A DNA stretch of 21,123 bases from a virus: IMG/VR virus record IMGVR_UViG_3300017956_000170, positions 1-21,123 of that record. The stretch is one strand, 5' to 3'. Positions 5,161-13,598 of this stretch are shown here, piece by piece. Every line of letters begins with the position of its first letter. Positions within the stretch are counted from its first letter, which is position 1. The notes under the pieces were generated by a model, which saw only the letters and a list, made by a program, of their open reading frames with translations, did no database searches and was not told the DNA's origin. The position numbers were made by a program, and so were the translations under genes.

Positions 5161-5207
5161 CTCTAGTTACCCAGAATATCCGTAAATAAGTATAGTAGAC
5201 TAGAGGA
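5161..5207 (+). promoter_or_regulatory. Possible RBS-sequestering hairpin of terL
   Basis: CTCTAGT (5161-5167) is exactly complementary to ACTAGAG (5199-5205), and the 3' arm contains the first part of the terL ribosome binding site AGAGGA (5202-5207). Formation of the 7-bp stem would partly hide the SD from the ribosome. The 31-nt loop is large, so the effect may be weak. Confidence 0.35.
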
Positions 5208-5210
5208 ATA

Positions 5211-6473
5211 ATGGGTAATAGAGACATTCTTGAAGACACACCAGTAAAGAAGAAAAAGTATCTTGACATAAAATTTCCACCTCTTCACGAAGCACAACAA
5301 GAAGTAAGAGACAGTGAAGCACGTTGGAAAATATTATGTGCTGGTCGTCGTTTTGGTAAATCAAGGCTTGGAGTGCAATTATGCATGGAAAAAGCATTAG
5401 CAGGTGGTAGAGTTTGGTGGGTTGCACCTACATTCGCAATAGCTAGAGTTGGTTGGCGTGATGTTGTAGCAGCAGCAGGTGTTTTTCCTAAAGATTCTGG
5501 TGTAGATGTAAAAGTCGGTGATATGACTGTACATTTTCCCGGTGGTGGTTCTATTGCTGTTAAATCTGCTGATAATCCACAAAGATTAAGAGGTGAAGGT
5601 TTGCATTATCTTGTTATGGATGAGGCTGCTTTCGTAAGAGAAGAAACTTGGACAGAAGTACTTCGTCCTACTCTTACAGAAAATAAAGGTTCTGCATTAT
5701 TTATCAGTACTCCTATAGGAATGGACAATTGGTTTTATAAATTATGGGAAAAAGCAGAGACAGCAGAAGATTGGGCTAGATTCCAATACCCAACTATTTC
5801 TAATCCAATGATTGACCCAGCAGAAGTAGAGTCAGCAAGAGAAGATTTAGGTGAATTAGTTTTTGCTCAAGAGTATTTAGCTGATTTTATATCTGAAGGT
5901 GCTCAAGTATTCAAAACTGAATGGTTTAATTATTATAAAGAAGGGGTAGGAACGGTATGGGCAGATGGCAAAAAATATGACATAGACAAAGACTTAGTCA
6001 AATTTGCTACTGTTGACTTAGCTGTTTCCACAAAAGAATCTGCTGACTACACCGTTATCGGTGTATTTGGTCACAACATTGAAGATGATAAACTATTTCT
6101 CTTAGACATGTTTCGTGACAGAGTAGAAGCACCAGATATTGTTCCTCAAATAAAAAGAATGGTAGGAATACACAATCTTGAATGGGTAGGAATTGAAAGA
6201 GCTGGTTATCAGTTAGCAATAGTTCAGTTTGCTAGAAGAGAAGGTCTCAGAATCAAAGAATTAAGGGCTGACAAAGACAAGCGTTCACGAGCACTACCTT
6301 TGTCTGCTAAGATGGAGAGAGGACAAGTATACTTTCCAAAAGATAAAGACTGGATTCTTGCAGTAGAGCGAGAGTTACTAACTTTTCCAGTTGGGGAGCA
6401 CGACGATACAGTTGATGTATTGGCGTACGCTTGTTTACAAAGTGCAACTAAGAGAAAATGGGAAGCTTATTAA
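5211..6473 (+). CDS. terL: Terminase large subunit
   Basis: This is the ATPase-nuclease motor that cuts the concatemer and pumps DNA through the portal. The N-terminal ATPase shows Walker A GRRFGKS (residues 45-51), Walker B YLVMDE (133-138) and the coupling motif FISTPIG (164-170). The C-terminal RNase-H-like nuclease shows acidic residues at D269 (ATVDLAVS), E329 (VGIERAG) and D398/D399/D402 (HDDTVD). The length of 420 aa is normal for the family. The SD AGAGGA lies just upstream, and the stop codon abuts the portal ATG with no gap. No small terminase is adjacent; the HTH protein at 15159 is one candidate, but that is speculative. Confidence 0.97.
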   Translation: MGNRDILEDTPVKKKKYLDIKFPPLHEAQQEVRDSEARWKILCAGRRFGKSRLGVQLCMEKALAGGRVWWVAPTFAIARVGWRDVVAAAGVFPKDSGVDVKVGDMTVHFPGGGSIAVKSADNPQRLRGEGLHYLVMDEAAFVREETWTEVLRPTLTENKGSALFISTPIGMDNWFYKLWEKAETAEDWARFQYPTISNPMIDPAEVESAREDLGELVFAQEYLADFISEGAQVFKTEWFNYYKEGVGTVWADGKKYDIDKDLVKFATVDLAVSTKESADYTVIGVFGHNIEDDKLFLLDMFRDRVEAPDIVPQIKRMVGIHNLEWVGIERAGYQLAIVQFARREGLRIKELRADKDKRSRALPLSAKMERGQVYFPKDKDWILAVERELLTFPVGEHDDTVDVLAYACLQSATKRKWEAY

Positions 6474-8972
6474 ATGGCTGAAGAAAAAAGTTTTTTTAAG
6501 CGAGCAGCAGAATACTTGCAAGCTCCACCACAAAGATTAACCCTCAAAAGAGGACCACTTGACAAATATGAACAAGTTCAAGGTTCAGTTTGGGGATATA
6601 ATACCCAATCTGGTTATTTTCCACAAAAACTAATTGATGAACTAGGTGATGGACTCGGTAATTCAGCTGTAGTCGCATGTCTTAATGTATTGGCAACTTC
6701 TTTTGCTGAGCCAATGCTTAAAGTTTATAAAAAAACAGACCAAGGTAAAGCAGAAATTGTAAATCATCCATTAGAAGTTTTAATGCAAAGACCAAATGAA
6801 TTTATCTCTGGTAACATTCTTTCTCACTATATAGTTACTTCATTATCTGCACACGGTGATGCTTTCTTACTGAAAGTCAAAGACGGTCAAGGTAATGTTG
6901 TTCAGCTTGTCCCATTAATGCCTTCTTATGTAAAAGTAAGAGGTAACGAAAGAGAATTAATTACTCACTATGAATACCACGCTGTTCAAAAAAGTAATCA
7001 ACTCAATGCAGACTATATAGAAATACCAAGAGAAAATATGGTTCACGTACGTCAAGGTATGGACCCAGACGACCATCGTAGAGGTTTTGCACCACTACGT
7101 TCAGTTATGAGAGAACTAGCTGGTGATGAAGCAGCTGGACAATTTTCCGTAGCTTTGTTGCACAATATGGCTGTTCCGGGAGTTATCTTAAGTCCTAAAG
7201 ACGACACAATGGGTGGACCAAGTAGAGAAGAAGCTGAAGCAATTGCTCAGTCTTTCAAATCAAAATTCGCTGGTGCCAATAGAGGTGCACCAATGATTAT
7301 GACTGGCTCTATGGATGTAGATGTAGTTTCATTTACACCAGAACAAATGAATTTAAAAACATTGAGAAGATTGCCAGAAGAGAGAGTTTCTTCTGTACTT
7401 GGAGTCCCAGCAATTCTTGCAGGGCTTGGTGCTGGTTTGGACGCAGCAACTTACAACAATACGAAAGAATTAAGAGAGTTCTTTACAGAACAAAAAATGA
7501 TTCCTATGTGGAGTGCAGTTGCTCAAGAAATTTCACACCAGTTATTACATGATAATTTTGAAAAAGAAAACTATGAATATTTTTGTGCTTATGACTTAGA
7601 CCAAGTTAGAGCACTAGCAAGCGATAAAAAAGACCAAGTATTAACAATGAACTCTGGTGTACAGGGTGGCTTTGTTACTGTTGGTGAAGCTAGAAGAGCT
7701 TTGGGACTTGACACTGACGATAGTCACGATGTATACCTTAGACCATTAAATATGATTGCAGTGGCAGAAGGTGATACAGGGATTATGAACTCAACAAATG
7801 AGGAGCCCGTCCCTTCTGCAATTGCACAAGAAGAAGAAGAGGATGAAAAAGCTACTTTAAATACATCTAGATTTCAACCAGAAGTTCGTAGAACTAAAAG
7901 AACTATTGGTAGAAGAAAACCTACAAAGAAAACAGTAACTATTGATTTACATATGGAATTTGCTTCAGCAGAATCTGAGTTTGTTCCGATTGAATTGAAA
8001 GCTGCTCCGATATCAGCTAAGGTTAAAAAAGTATTACAAAAGAAAGTAGAAGACCACAATGCAAAGAATCCAAAATATAGAGCAAGTTATGGAATGTTGG
8101 CAGCTGTCTTCAGACGAGGTGTTGGTGCCTATAGAACTAACCCAGCTTCAGTGCGAGGTAATGTTTCTTCAGCAACCCAATGGGGAATAGCCAGAGTTAA
8201 CGCCTTTTTGAAAGGATTAAAAGGTAAATTTCCAAGAACAGCTTTTGACCAAGACTTACTTCCTAGTGGACATCCATTAAGTTCAAAAAAATCAGCTAAA
8301 GCAGCTTCAGTTAAAGTCGGAGATGCAGTTAGTTGGTCAATCAATAAAGACCCAGACCCACCTTCAACTGTTCATGGAATAGTTACTTCTGTAAAAGAAG
8401 AAGAAGCAACAATGATAGTTTGGGCAATTATGGAAGATGGCTCTCATAAAAAAACTGACAGAAGTGTCACTCAACCAATTTCTAAATTAAAAAAAATTAA
8501 AGATTGGCGTAAAGAGTCTAAAGCTCCAAAAGATATAACAAATTTTCCTAGCTCTGGAGATAATCAAAAAATTAGTTTGAGTAATTCAAACTTTAAACAA
8601 TTTCCAGATAAAGCATATGTAGACAACTTAAAAAAGAATTACCCAAAAATATGGAGAAGAGCTGGTACCGGTGGTAACCCTCCTACTTCATTTACAGGTA
8701 ATGATGCCTACAGAAACTGGACAAAGTACAAAGCAGGAGATAGAAGTGCTTCAGTACTTAGCTGGGTAAAAAGACGAGAACGTTTTATGTCTCGTCATCA
8801 AGGAAACACTCGTTTGAATGGAATTATTGCTGTCATGAAATGGGGTGGCGTAACGAAATCTGGCGTATCTGCAATGAAGAAAATTGTCAATGAACAGAAA
8901 AAAAAGGAAGATGAACGACGTAAGAAGGCTATTAACCTAATTACCGGGAACACTGACGATTTGACAGATTAG
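6474..8972 (+). CDS. HK97-family portal protein with large C-terminal fusion
   Basis: Residues 1 to about 430 are an HK97-type portal: a PLEVLMQRPNEF segment, AHGDAFLLK, FAPLRSVMREL, and the stem region LPEERVSSVLGVPAILAGL. The portal forms the dodecameric ring through which DNA passes. At 832 aa it is about twice the usual length. The extension contains an acidic then basic linker, an RGVGAY...ARVNAFL...DLLPSGHP module (about 527-601), a Tudor/SH3-like module beginning VKVGDAVSW and ending SKLKKI (about 613-670), and a helical module with IWRRAG...RH...AVMKWGG (about 709-800) ending in a highly charged helix. I have the impression that similar modules occur in other phage head proteins, but I cannot name them with certainty. 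All modules are in one uninterrupted frame. Confidence 0.93.
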   Translation: MAEEKSFFKRAAEYLQAPPQRLTLKRGPLDKYEQVQGSVWGYNTQSGYFPQKLIDELGDGLGNSAVVACLNVLATSFAEPMLKVYKKTDQGKAEIVNHPLEVLMQRPNEFISGNILSHYIVTSLSAHGDAFLLKVKDGQGNVVQLVPLMPSYVKVRGNERELITHYEYHAVQKSNQLNADYIEIPRENMVHVRQGMDPDDHRRGFAPLRSVMRELAGDEAAGQFSVALLHNMAVPGVILSPKDDTMGGPSREEAEAIAQSFKSKFAGANRGAPMIMTGSMDVDVVSFTPEQMNLKTLRRLPEERVSSVLGVPAILAGLGAGLDAATYNNTKELREFFTEQKMIPMWSAVAQEISHQLLHDNFEKENYEYFCAYDLDQVRALASDKKDQVLTMNSGVQGGFVTVGEARRALGLDTDDSHDVYLRPLNMIAVAEGDTGIMNSTNEEPVPSAIAQEEEEDEKATLNTSRFQPEVRRTKRTIGRRKPTKKTVTIDLHMEFASAESEFVPIELKAAPISAKVKKVLQKKVEDHNAKNPKYRASYGMLAAVFRRGVGAYRTNPASVRGNVSSATQWGIARVNAFLKGLKGKFPRTAFDQDLLPSGHPLSSKKSAKAASVKVGDAVSWSINKDPDPPSTVHGIVTSVKEEEATMIVWAIMEDGSHKKTDRSVTQPISKLKKIKDWRKESKAPKDITNFPSSGDNQKISLSNSNFKQFPDKAYVDNLKKNYPKIWRRAGTGGNPPTSFTGNDAYRNWTKYKAGDRSASVLSWVKRRERFMSRHQGNTRLNGIIAVMKWGGVTKSGVSAMKKIVNEQKKKEDERRKKAINLITGNTDDLTD

Positions 8973-8990
8973 AATAGTATATGATATATG
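8961..8990 (+). promoter_or_regulatory. Promoter inside portal 3' end, for protease/capsid
   Basis: A perfect TTGACA (8961-8966), an 18-bp spacer, and TATATG (8985-8990) preceded by TGA. It would start a transcript near 8997, 20 nt before the protease ATG, allowing extra expression of protease and capsid. The -35 box lies within the last codons of the portal gene. Confidence 0.5.
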
Positions 8991-9017
8991 AAAGGTATAT
9001 ATTAAAGCGAGTGAGAT

Positions 9018-10349
9018 ATGGAAAATAATAAATTTAACAAATCAATAGAATTTAAAACTACTGATGATGAAAAAGGAAGTGTAGAAGCTGTATTTTCAGT
9101 TTTCAACAATGTCGACACAGACGGCGATGTTGTTCTTCCGGGTTCAATAAAGTCTGGATTCAAGGATAACCAAGTCCCAATGGTGTTTGCACACAAGTGG
9201 GACCAGCCAATTGGAAAAGGTGTCATAACTTCAGATGACAGTAAAGCTACATTCACAGGAAGTTTCTTTATGGAAACTGAGGCTGGTAGGGAAGCTTATA
9301 ATCTAGCAAAAGAAATGGGCGACCTACAAGAATGGTCTTTCGGTTTCCGTATAAACGACTATGAATCCGGTAAGTTTCAAAAAGATGGCATGGAAGAAGA
9401 AATAGATGTTCGTTTCTTAAAAGATTTAGAAGTCTTCGAAGTTAGCCCAGTACTCGTCGGTGCTAACAGAGAGACTTATACACTCGCAATTAAGTCTGGT
9501 GAAGAAGCTGTTTATGAAGCAACTAATATTGAAGAAAAAACAGAAGTAGCTCCAGAAGTATTTTCTACTCAAGAAGAAGCCGAAGCTAGAGCTAAAGAGC
9601 TTGGATGCGAAGGCTCACATTCACACGATTCTGATGGAACAACAGTATATATGCCTTGCAAGACTCACGAAGAGTTTGAACAGGCTGTTACTGCTGATAA
9701 TGAGAAGTCTACTGACCCAGAAGAGCAAAGCTCTTGTGGTTGTGGCAGTGAATGCTGTGGTAGTAAGAAAGCACACGGAGATTGCTCATATAGCGATGAC
9801 GGTAAATGTGCTAAAGAAATGGAAAAAGGTTTAGAGATTTCAGATGACGATTCCAGCATGACAGGAAAACGTTTTTCTGACGAGGTTAAAGATGTGCTTG
9901 CAGCATTAGAGAGCCTCATTGTAAGAGCGAAAGCAATTTCAGTCTTACGTGAAAAAGATGGAAGAGTAATATCGGAGAATGCTAGTTCTGCTCTTAGAGC
10001 AGTTCAAGAGGACTTAAATGACGCTTGGACAGAAATAGATTCTATCTTAGATGAAGTTTCTGATACTGATGAAACTCCTACAGAGGAAGAAGCTCCAGTT
10101 GATGAAGCTCCTGTTGAAGAAATTCAAGAGGATGCAGAAGTTGCTGAAGCAGAAGCTGAAGTAGAAGTTATTGAAGTTGAAGAAACTGTTGAAGATGATT
10201 CTAATTCTGAGACCGAAGAGTCTGAAGTTGAAGTTGAAACAGAAGCTCCTTCTTTAGAAGAAGTTGATGATGAGATTGACGCTTTATTCGCAGAGGGACA
10301 AGCATTAATTGCAGATTCACTTGAAATAGAACTAGACGACGAAGTATAA
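9018..10349 (+). CDS. Prohead protease (S78-like) with acidic C-terminal extension
   Basis: Residues 1 to about 165 are an HK97-type prohead maturation protease. The segment VFNNVDTDGDVVLPG, the likely catalytic His59 (FAHKWDQPIG) and Ser107 (EWSFGFR), and the closing EVSPVLVGAN are typical. The family cleaves the capsid delta domain during maturation. The chain then continues: a TQEEAEARAKELGCEGSHSH...YMPCKTHEEF module, a Cys-rich patch SSCGCGSECCG with more Cys after it (about 239-265), a helical segment with LREKDGR (about 295-350), and a very acidic Glu/Asp/Val-repeat tail. The 443-aa length is about twice that of a minimal protease. The extension may act as a scaffold. Followed directly by the capsid gene. 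Confidence 0.9.
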   Translation: MENNKFNKSIEFKTTDDEKGSVEAVFSVFNNVDTDGDVVLPGSIKSGFKDNQVPMVFAHKWDQPIGKGVITSDDSKATFTGSFFMETEAGREAYNLAKEMGDLQEWSFGFRINDYESGKFQKDGMEEEIDVRFLKDLEVFEVSPVLVGANRETYTLAIKSGEEAVYEATNIEEKTEVAPEVFSTQEEAEARAKELGCEGSHSHDSDGTTVYMPCKTHEEFEQAVTADNEKSTDPEEQSSCGCGSECCGSKKAHGDCSYSDDGKCAKEMEKGLEISDDDSSMTGKRFSDEVKDVLAALESLIVRAKAISVLREKDGRVISENASSALRAVQEDLNDAWTEIDSILDEVSDTDETPTEEEAPVDEAPVEEIQEDAEVAEAEAEVEVIEVEETVEDDSNSETEESEVEVETEAPSLEEVDDEIDALFAEGQALIADSLEIELDDEV

Positions 10350-10379
10350 GTAATAATTTATTTTGGAGAATAAAATATA

Positions 10380-11603
10380 ATGGCAAATTATAAAGAAGAA
10401 ATTTCCAAGGTAAGGGCTGAGTTAAAAGAGGCTTTTGATTCTGCAACTGAAGGTAAATATACCCCAGAAGCAAAAGAAAAAATCAAAGGTCTTAACACTG
10501 AGCTTGCTGGTCTTATTGACGCAGAAAACTTAGAGCGTACCAAAGCTAAAAATGAAAAAGCTATGGAGCAAGAAGTTTATGCATCAGAAGAGCCACAAGC
10601 TGGTCCATCTACTGTAGGTGAAGCATTCGTTAATTCTGATGCTTATAAAGGCTACAAAGAAGATGGAGTCAAAGGTGTAGACTCAACAGTAAAGTTCTCA
10701 CCAGCATATGGTGAAAAAGCAACATTAGGTGCTGGACTTACTGCATCCTTCCCACCGGAAGTATTAAGACAACCGGGAATCTTAGAGTCAGCTCTTAGAG
10801 ACCCAGACGCTGTCATTGGTCTTTTCGACCAGATTGAAACAAACCAAAATTCATTTGCATATATGGAAGAAACAACTTTCACAAATGCTGCTGCCGAGCA
10901 ATCAGAAGAAGCTACTACAGCTGAAGCTGAGCTTGACTTCACAGAGCAAACTGCACCAATCCGTAAGGTCGGTGTTTTCTTGCCTGTAACAGAAGAATTG
11001 TTAGCAGATGTAAATGGAATTCAAGGTTATGTCAACTCAAGACTAGGAACAATGATGAAACTACGTTTGGACAACCAACTCCTTTCCGGAGACGGTTCTG
11101 CTCCAAACATGGAAGGTGTATTAACAAAATCTGGAATCAATACATTTGACTACGCTTTACCATACGCTGGTGAACTAGGAAAAATTGGTCAAATCTACCA
11201 AGCAATCACTGAAATCAGAAAAGATGCTTTCGTAGAACCAGATGCAATAATTATGCATCCATCAGACTGGTACGACATCGTAACTTCAGTCACAGAAGTA
11301 GACACAAGTGGTTCTAAGAACCCATTATTTGTGGTTGCTGGTGGCTTTGGTACTGATGCTGCTCCAAGAATTTGGGGTCTTCCAGTCGTAGCCTCCACTG
11401 CAATATCAGCAGGTACCGTACTTGTTGGTAAATTCGGTGGTGGTGAAGCAGCTCACGTTGTGATGAGAAGTGGTCTCGACCTAGCTGTCTCAGACTCACA
11501 TAGCGACTTTTTCCTTAAAGGAAAACTAGCTATTAGAGCTACAATGAGAGTCGGTCTTGCTGTTTACAGACAAGAAGCTTTCTGTAAGATTACAAACATG
11601 TAA
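10380..11603 (+). CDS. HK97-fold major capsid protein
   Basis: This 407-aa protein builds the icosahedral head. Residues 1 to about 65 are a charged helix like the HK97 delta (scaffold) domain that the prohead protease removes. The rest matches the HK97 capsid pattern: LGAGLTASFPPEV at the start of the mature domain, an IRKVGVFLPVTEELLADV segment of the E-loop/P-domain type, DNQLLSGDGSAPNMEGVL, MHPSDWYDIV, WGLPVVAST and a C-terminal ATMRVGLAVYRQEAFCKI strand. The SD is GGAG (10365-10368), 11 nt from the ATG, a little long. A strong terminator follows the gene. Confidence 0.96.
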   Translation: MANYKEEISKVRAELKEAFDSATEGKYTPEAKEKIKGLNTELAGLIDAENLERTKAKNEKAMEQEVYASEEPQAGPSTVGEAFVNSDAYKGYKEDGVKGVDSTVKFSPAYGEKATLGAGLTASFPPEVLRQPGILESALRDPDAVIGLFDQIETNQNSFAYMEETTFTNAAAEQSEEATTAEAELDFTEQTAPIRKVGVFLPVTEELLADVNGIQGYVNSRLGTMMKLRLDNQLLSGDGSAPNMEGVLTKSGINTFDYALPYAGELGKIGQIYQAITEIRKDAFVEPDAIIMHPSDWYDIVTSVTEVDTSGSKNPLFVVAGGFGTDAAPRIWGLPVVASTAISAGTVLVGKFGGGEAAHVVMRSGLDLAVSDSHSDFFLKGKLAIRATMRVGLAVYRQEAFCKITNM

Positions 11604-11605
11604 TT

Positions 11606-11663
11606 AGTTCAATATTATCTGGGGTAGTAACCCTGCCCCAGATAGAACTATTAAATTTTTTTT
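11606..11663 (+). terminator. Intrinsic terminator after capsid gene
   Basis: TATCTGGGG (11616-11624) pairs with CCCCAGATA (11636-11644), nine perfect pairs, with an outer AGTTC/GAACT (11606-11610 with 11645-11649). Eight T's follow at 11656-11663. Its position right after the capsid gene would set a higher mRNA level for the capsid than for the connector genes downstream, assuming partial read-through, since no promoter was recognised between it and the next gene. Confidence 0.88.
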
Positions 11664-11677
11664 ATTAAGGAACAAAA

Positions 11678-11932
11678 ATGGAATATATAAAAGTAGAAAA
11701 TGATATTTGGAAATTAGCAGACGGAAGTCTCTATGAAGGAGATGTTTCCGGTGTTAGTGGTCAAGCTTCAAAGATTGCTAAAAAAGGTCATGAATACAAT
11801 TCAGATTACCTAGCAAAGCATGGTTGGGGCGTTAAAAAAGCAGCTCCTAAAGAAGAAGCTCCTAAGAAAAAATCAACCAAAAAATCAATCGAAAATAAAG
11901 CCGTTAAGCCAGAAGACGTAGAAGACAAGTAA
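11678..11932 (+). CDS. Small Lys-rich head-module protein, 84 aa
   Basis: The ATG follows AAGGAACAAAA as SD. The first ~50 residues (EYIKVENDIWKLADGS, then YLAKHGWGV) look like a small folded domain, and the C-terminal ~30 residues are a Lys/Glu/Pro-rich tail (KKAAPKEEAPKKKSTKK). The opening M-x-YIKV is also found in the protein encoded at 17753, which has an acidic rather than a basic tail. Its place between capsid and connector is typical of small head-decoration or assembly proteins, but no such family is recognised. Function unknown. Confidence 0.8.
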   Translation: MEYIKVENDIWKLADGSLYEGDVSGVSGQASKIAKKGHEYNSDYLAKHGWGVKKAAPKEEAPKKKSTKKSIENKAVKPEDVEDK

Positions 11933-11942
11933 GGTTTAGCCA

Positions 11943-12629
11943 ATGGCACTCTCTTCTGTTTCAGACGTTAAAAAGGCTATTGGTATAGACGTTTCAGCAA
12001 GTGATGAGACAAACATCACTGATATTTTTATACCGGCAGCAGACGCAGCAATTAAAAATTTTGTTGGTTATGAGCTCGAATATAATGGAGCTATAGTTGA
12101 CACATTTGATGGGGCTAATCAAGAAGAACTATTTACTTCAGTAGCACCAATAATTTCAATTACTTCACTATATGAAGACTCAGTTCTCTATACAGAAGGT
12201 AATGAAGAACATTATGTTGCTTATAAACAAACAGGAAAAATCAAAAGAACAAATAACAAAAGATGGTCAGATATTAGATTACAAAATGTTGTACTTACTT
12301 ATGCAGCTGGTTACTCAGATTCAGAAGTAACAGCAGAAAACATACCATCAGACTTAAAATTTATTAGTGCTAGAGCAGCTGGAAGGTTATTTACAGCTTC
12401 AGCAGCACTCTCATCTCAACAATCAACTGGTGAAGTTTCAACTCATAACGCTGATAATTCAACAGATTCACAGTTTCAGTTAGTAACAGAAGAATCTATC
12501 GGTGATTATAAAGCAAAATATGAGTCAGTTGTAGATTTAATGAACCAAGAAATACTTAATACTCAAGATAAATCAGTATTAACTAAATATAAGAGACAAT
12601 ACTTCACATCTGCATCAATTTTAGACTAG
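11943..12629 (+). CDS. gp6-like head-tail connector protein
   Basis: This 228-aa protein follows the pattern of phage gp6-like connectors (adaptors) that form the ring below the portal. It starts SVSDVKKAIGIDVSASDETNITDIFIPAADAAIKNFVGYEL, the helical opening of that family, continues through a strand region with SITSLYEDSVLY, and has VVLTYAAGYSD and NIPSDLKFISARAAGRLF in the middle. The C-terminal ~60 residues are a helix-rich tail with Ser/Gln/Asn linker. The SD is weak (TAAGG). The position after capsid and before head-closure and tail genes agrees with this role. Confidence 0.85.
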   Translation: MALSSVSDVKKAIGIDVSASDETNITDIFIPAADAAIKNFVGYELEYNGAIVDTFDGANQEELFTSVAPIISITSLYEDSVLYTEGNEEHYVAYKQTGKIKRTNNKRWSDIRLQNVVLTYAAGYSDSEVTAENIPSDLKFISARAAGRLFTASAALSSQQSTGEVSTHNADNSTDSQFQLVTEESIGDYKAKYESVVDLMNQEILNTQDKSVLTKYKRQYFTSASILD

Positions 12630-12638
12630 ACTGTAGTC

Positions 12639-12833
12639 ATGGAAGATAAAGATATTAAATTTAACAAGGCTCAAAGACAAGCATTTTTAAGAGCAGTTGA
12701 CCTAGACCAGTTTATGGAAGCTGTTTTAGAGCAAATGAACTCATTGAGAATGCAAAAAGTTAATTTAGTTCAAGATATGGACGATATAGTAAACGATTAC
12801 TTAAGCATTTGTAAAAAATACCCAATTAAGTAA
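12639..12833 (+). CDS. Small helical hypothetical protein, 64 aa
   Basis: The protein is predicted to be almost entirely helical (FNKAQRQAFLRAVDLDQFME, then AVLEQMNSLRMQKVNLVQDM), with a heptad-like pattern of Leu, Val and Met suggesting a short coiled coil. The ATG at 12639 has no clear SD, so its translation may depend on ribosomes leaving the connector gene 9 nt upstream. No family is recognised. It lies between connector and DUF6065-like genes. Confidence 0.7.
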   Translation: MEDKDIKFNKAQRQAFLRAVDLDQFMEAVLEQMNSLRMQKVNLVQDMDDIVNDYLSICKKYPIK

Positions 12834-12854
12834 ATAAAAAAGTCTGGGAGGGCT

Positions 12855-13598
12855 ATGAAAATTCGAGGAATTGAATTTAGAACAGATATTGAGGGGTTAG
12901 AAAAGACACATCCACCTCAATCATCAAACTTTTATATGCCAAAATGGTTCAAAACAATGCCATCTATAATAGAACAGCAACCAGAACCTAAACCACCTAA
13001 TTATTTTGGAAAAATAGGAGAAACTGCAAAACAATTCTATTCATTTACTGTAAAAAAATGTCCTGCCATTGTAGATTTCTTAACTCAAGGATATGTAATA
13101 CCTTTTTGGTGCGATATGCTTATACAAAGAGACCATATGATGCTTGAGTGGGACAATAAAGGTTTCCCATCTAAACTAGAATTTCACGATGGACAACAAG
13201 TAACACATTGGAAGTTTAAATCTACAGATTTTAAGACACCAGTTAAGTTTGAAAACCCTTGGCGTATATATACACCTAAAGGATATTCTGTAGCATTCTT
13301 TCAACCGGAATATCAGTTTGAAACAAGGTTTTCTGTATTACCGGGTGTAGTAGAAACTGATAATTATCATCAAGTACACTTCCCAGCAATCATTCACGAC
13401 ACACAAGATTTTGTAATTAAAGCTGGAACACCTTTCATGCAAGTTTTTCCTTTCAAAAGAAAACAACTTGATTTAGTTGTGGGTCAAATGACACAAGCTA
13501 TGAAAGATGAAGAATTAGAAAATAATGTATTTTTGAAGCAATACTTTAAAGAATCATATAGAAAGCTGTTAAAATGGAGAGGCAATGGCAAGATATGA
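12855..13598 (+). CDS. DUF6065-like protein, 247 aa
   Basis: A strong SD (GGGAGGG) precedes the ATG. Features include FYMPKWFKTMP near the N-terminus, TVKKCPAIVDFLTQGYVIPFWCDML (about 65-90, quoted here as the core around KKCPAIVDF and GYVIPFW), and a middle region of beta strands with PVKFENPWRIYTPKGYS. This combination resembles an uncharacterised family found in marine phages (I believe DUF6065), with strand-rich, cupin-like appearance. It has no signal peptide. It sits inside the head-to-tail operon but is not a known structural protein. The 3' end overlaps the FmdB-like gene. The family name is from memory and needs checking. Confidence 0.8.
   Translation: MKIRGIEFRTDIEGLEKTHPPQSSNFYMPKWFKTMPSIIEQQPEPKPPNYFGKIGETAKQFYSFTVKKCPAIVDFLTQGYVIPFWCDMLIQRDHMMLEWDNKGFPSKLEFHDGQQVTHWKFKSTDFKTPVKFENPWRIYTPKGYSVAFFQPEYQFETRFSVLPGVVETDNYHQVHFPAIIHDTQDFVIKAGTPFMQVFPFKRKQLDLVVGQMTQAMKDEELENNVFLKQYFKESYRKLLKWRGNGKI

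Noticed and set aside
9601-9834. Second-frame plus-strand ORF inside the prohead protease gene
   Set aside because: It comes from the codon pattern of the Cys-rich segment; no SD and no recognisable protein.
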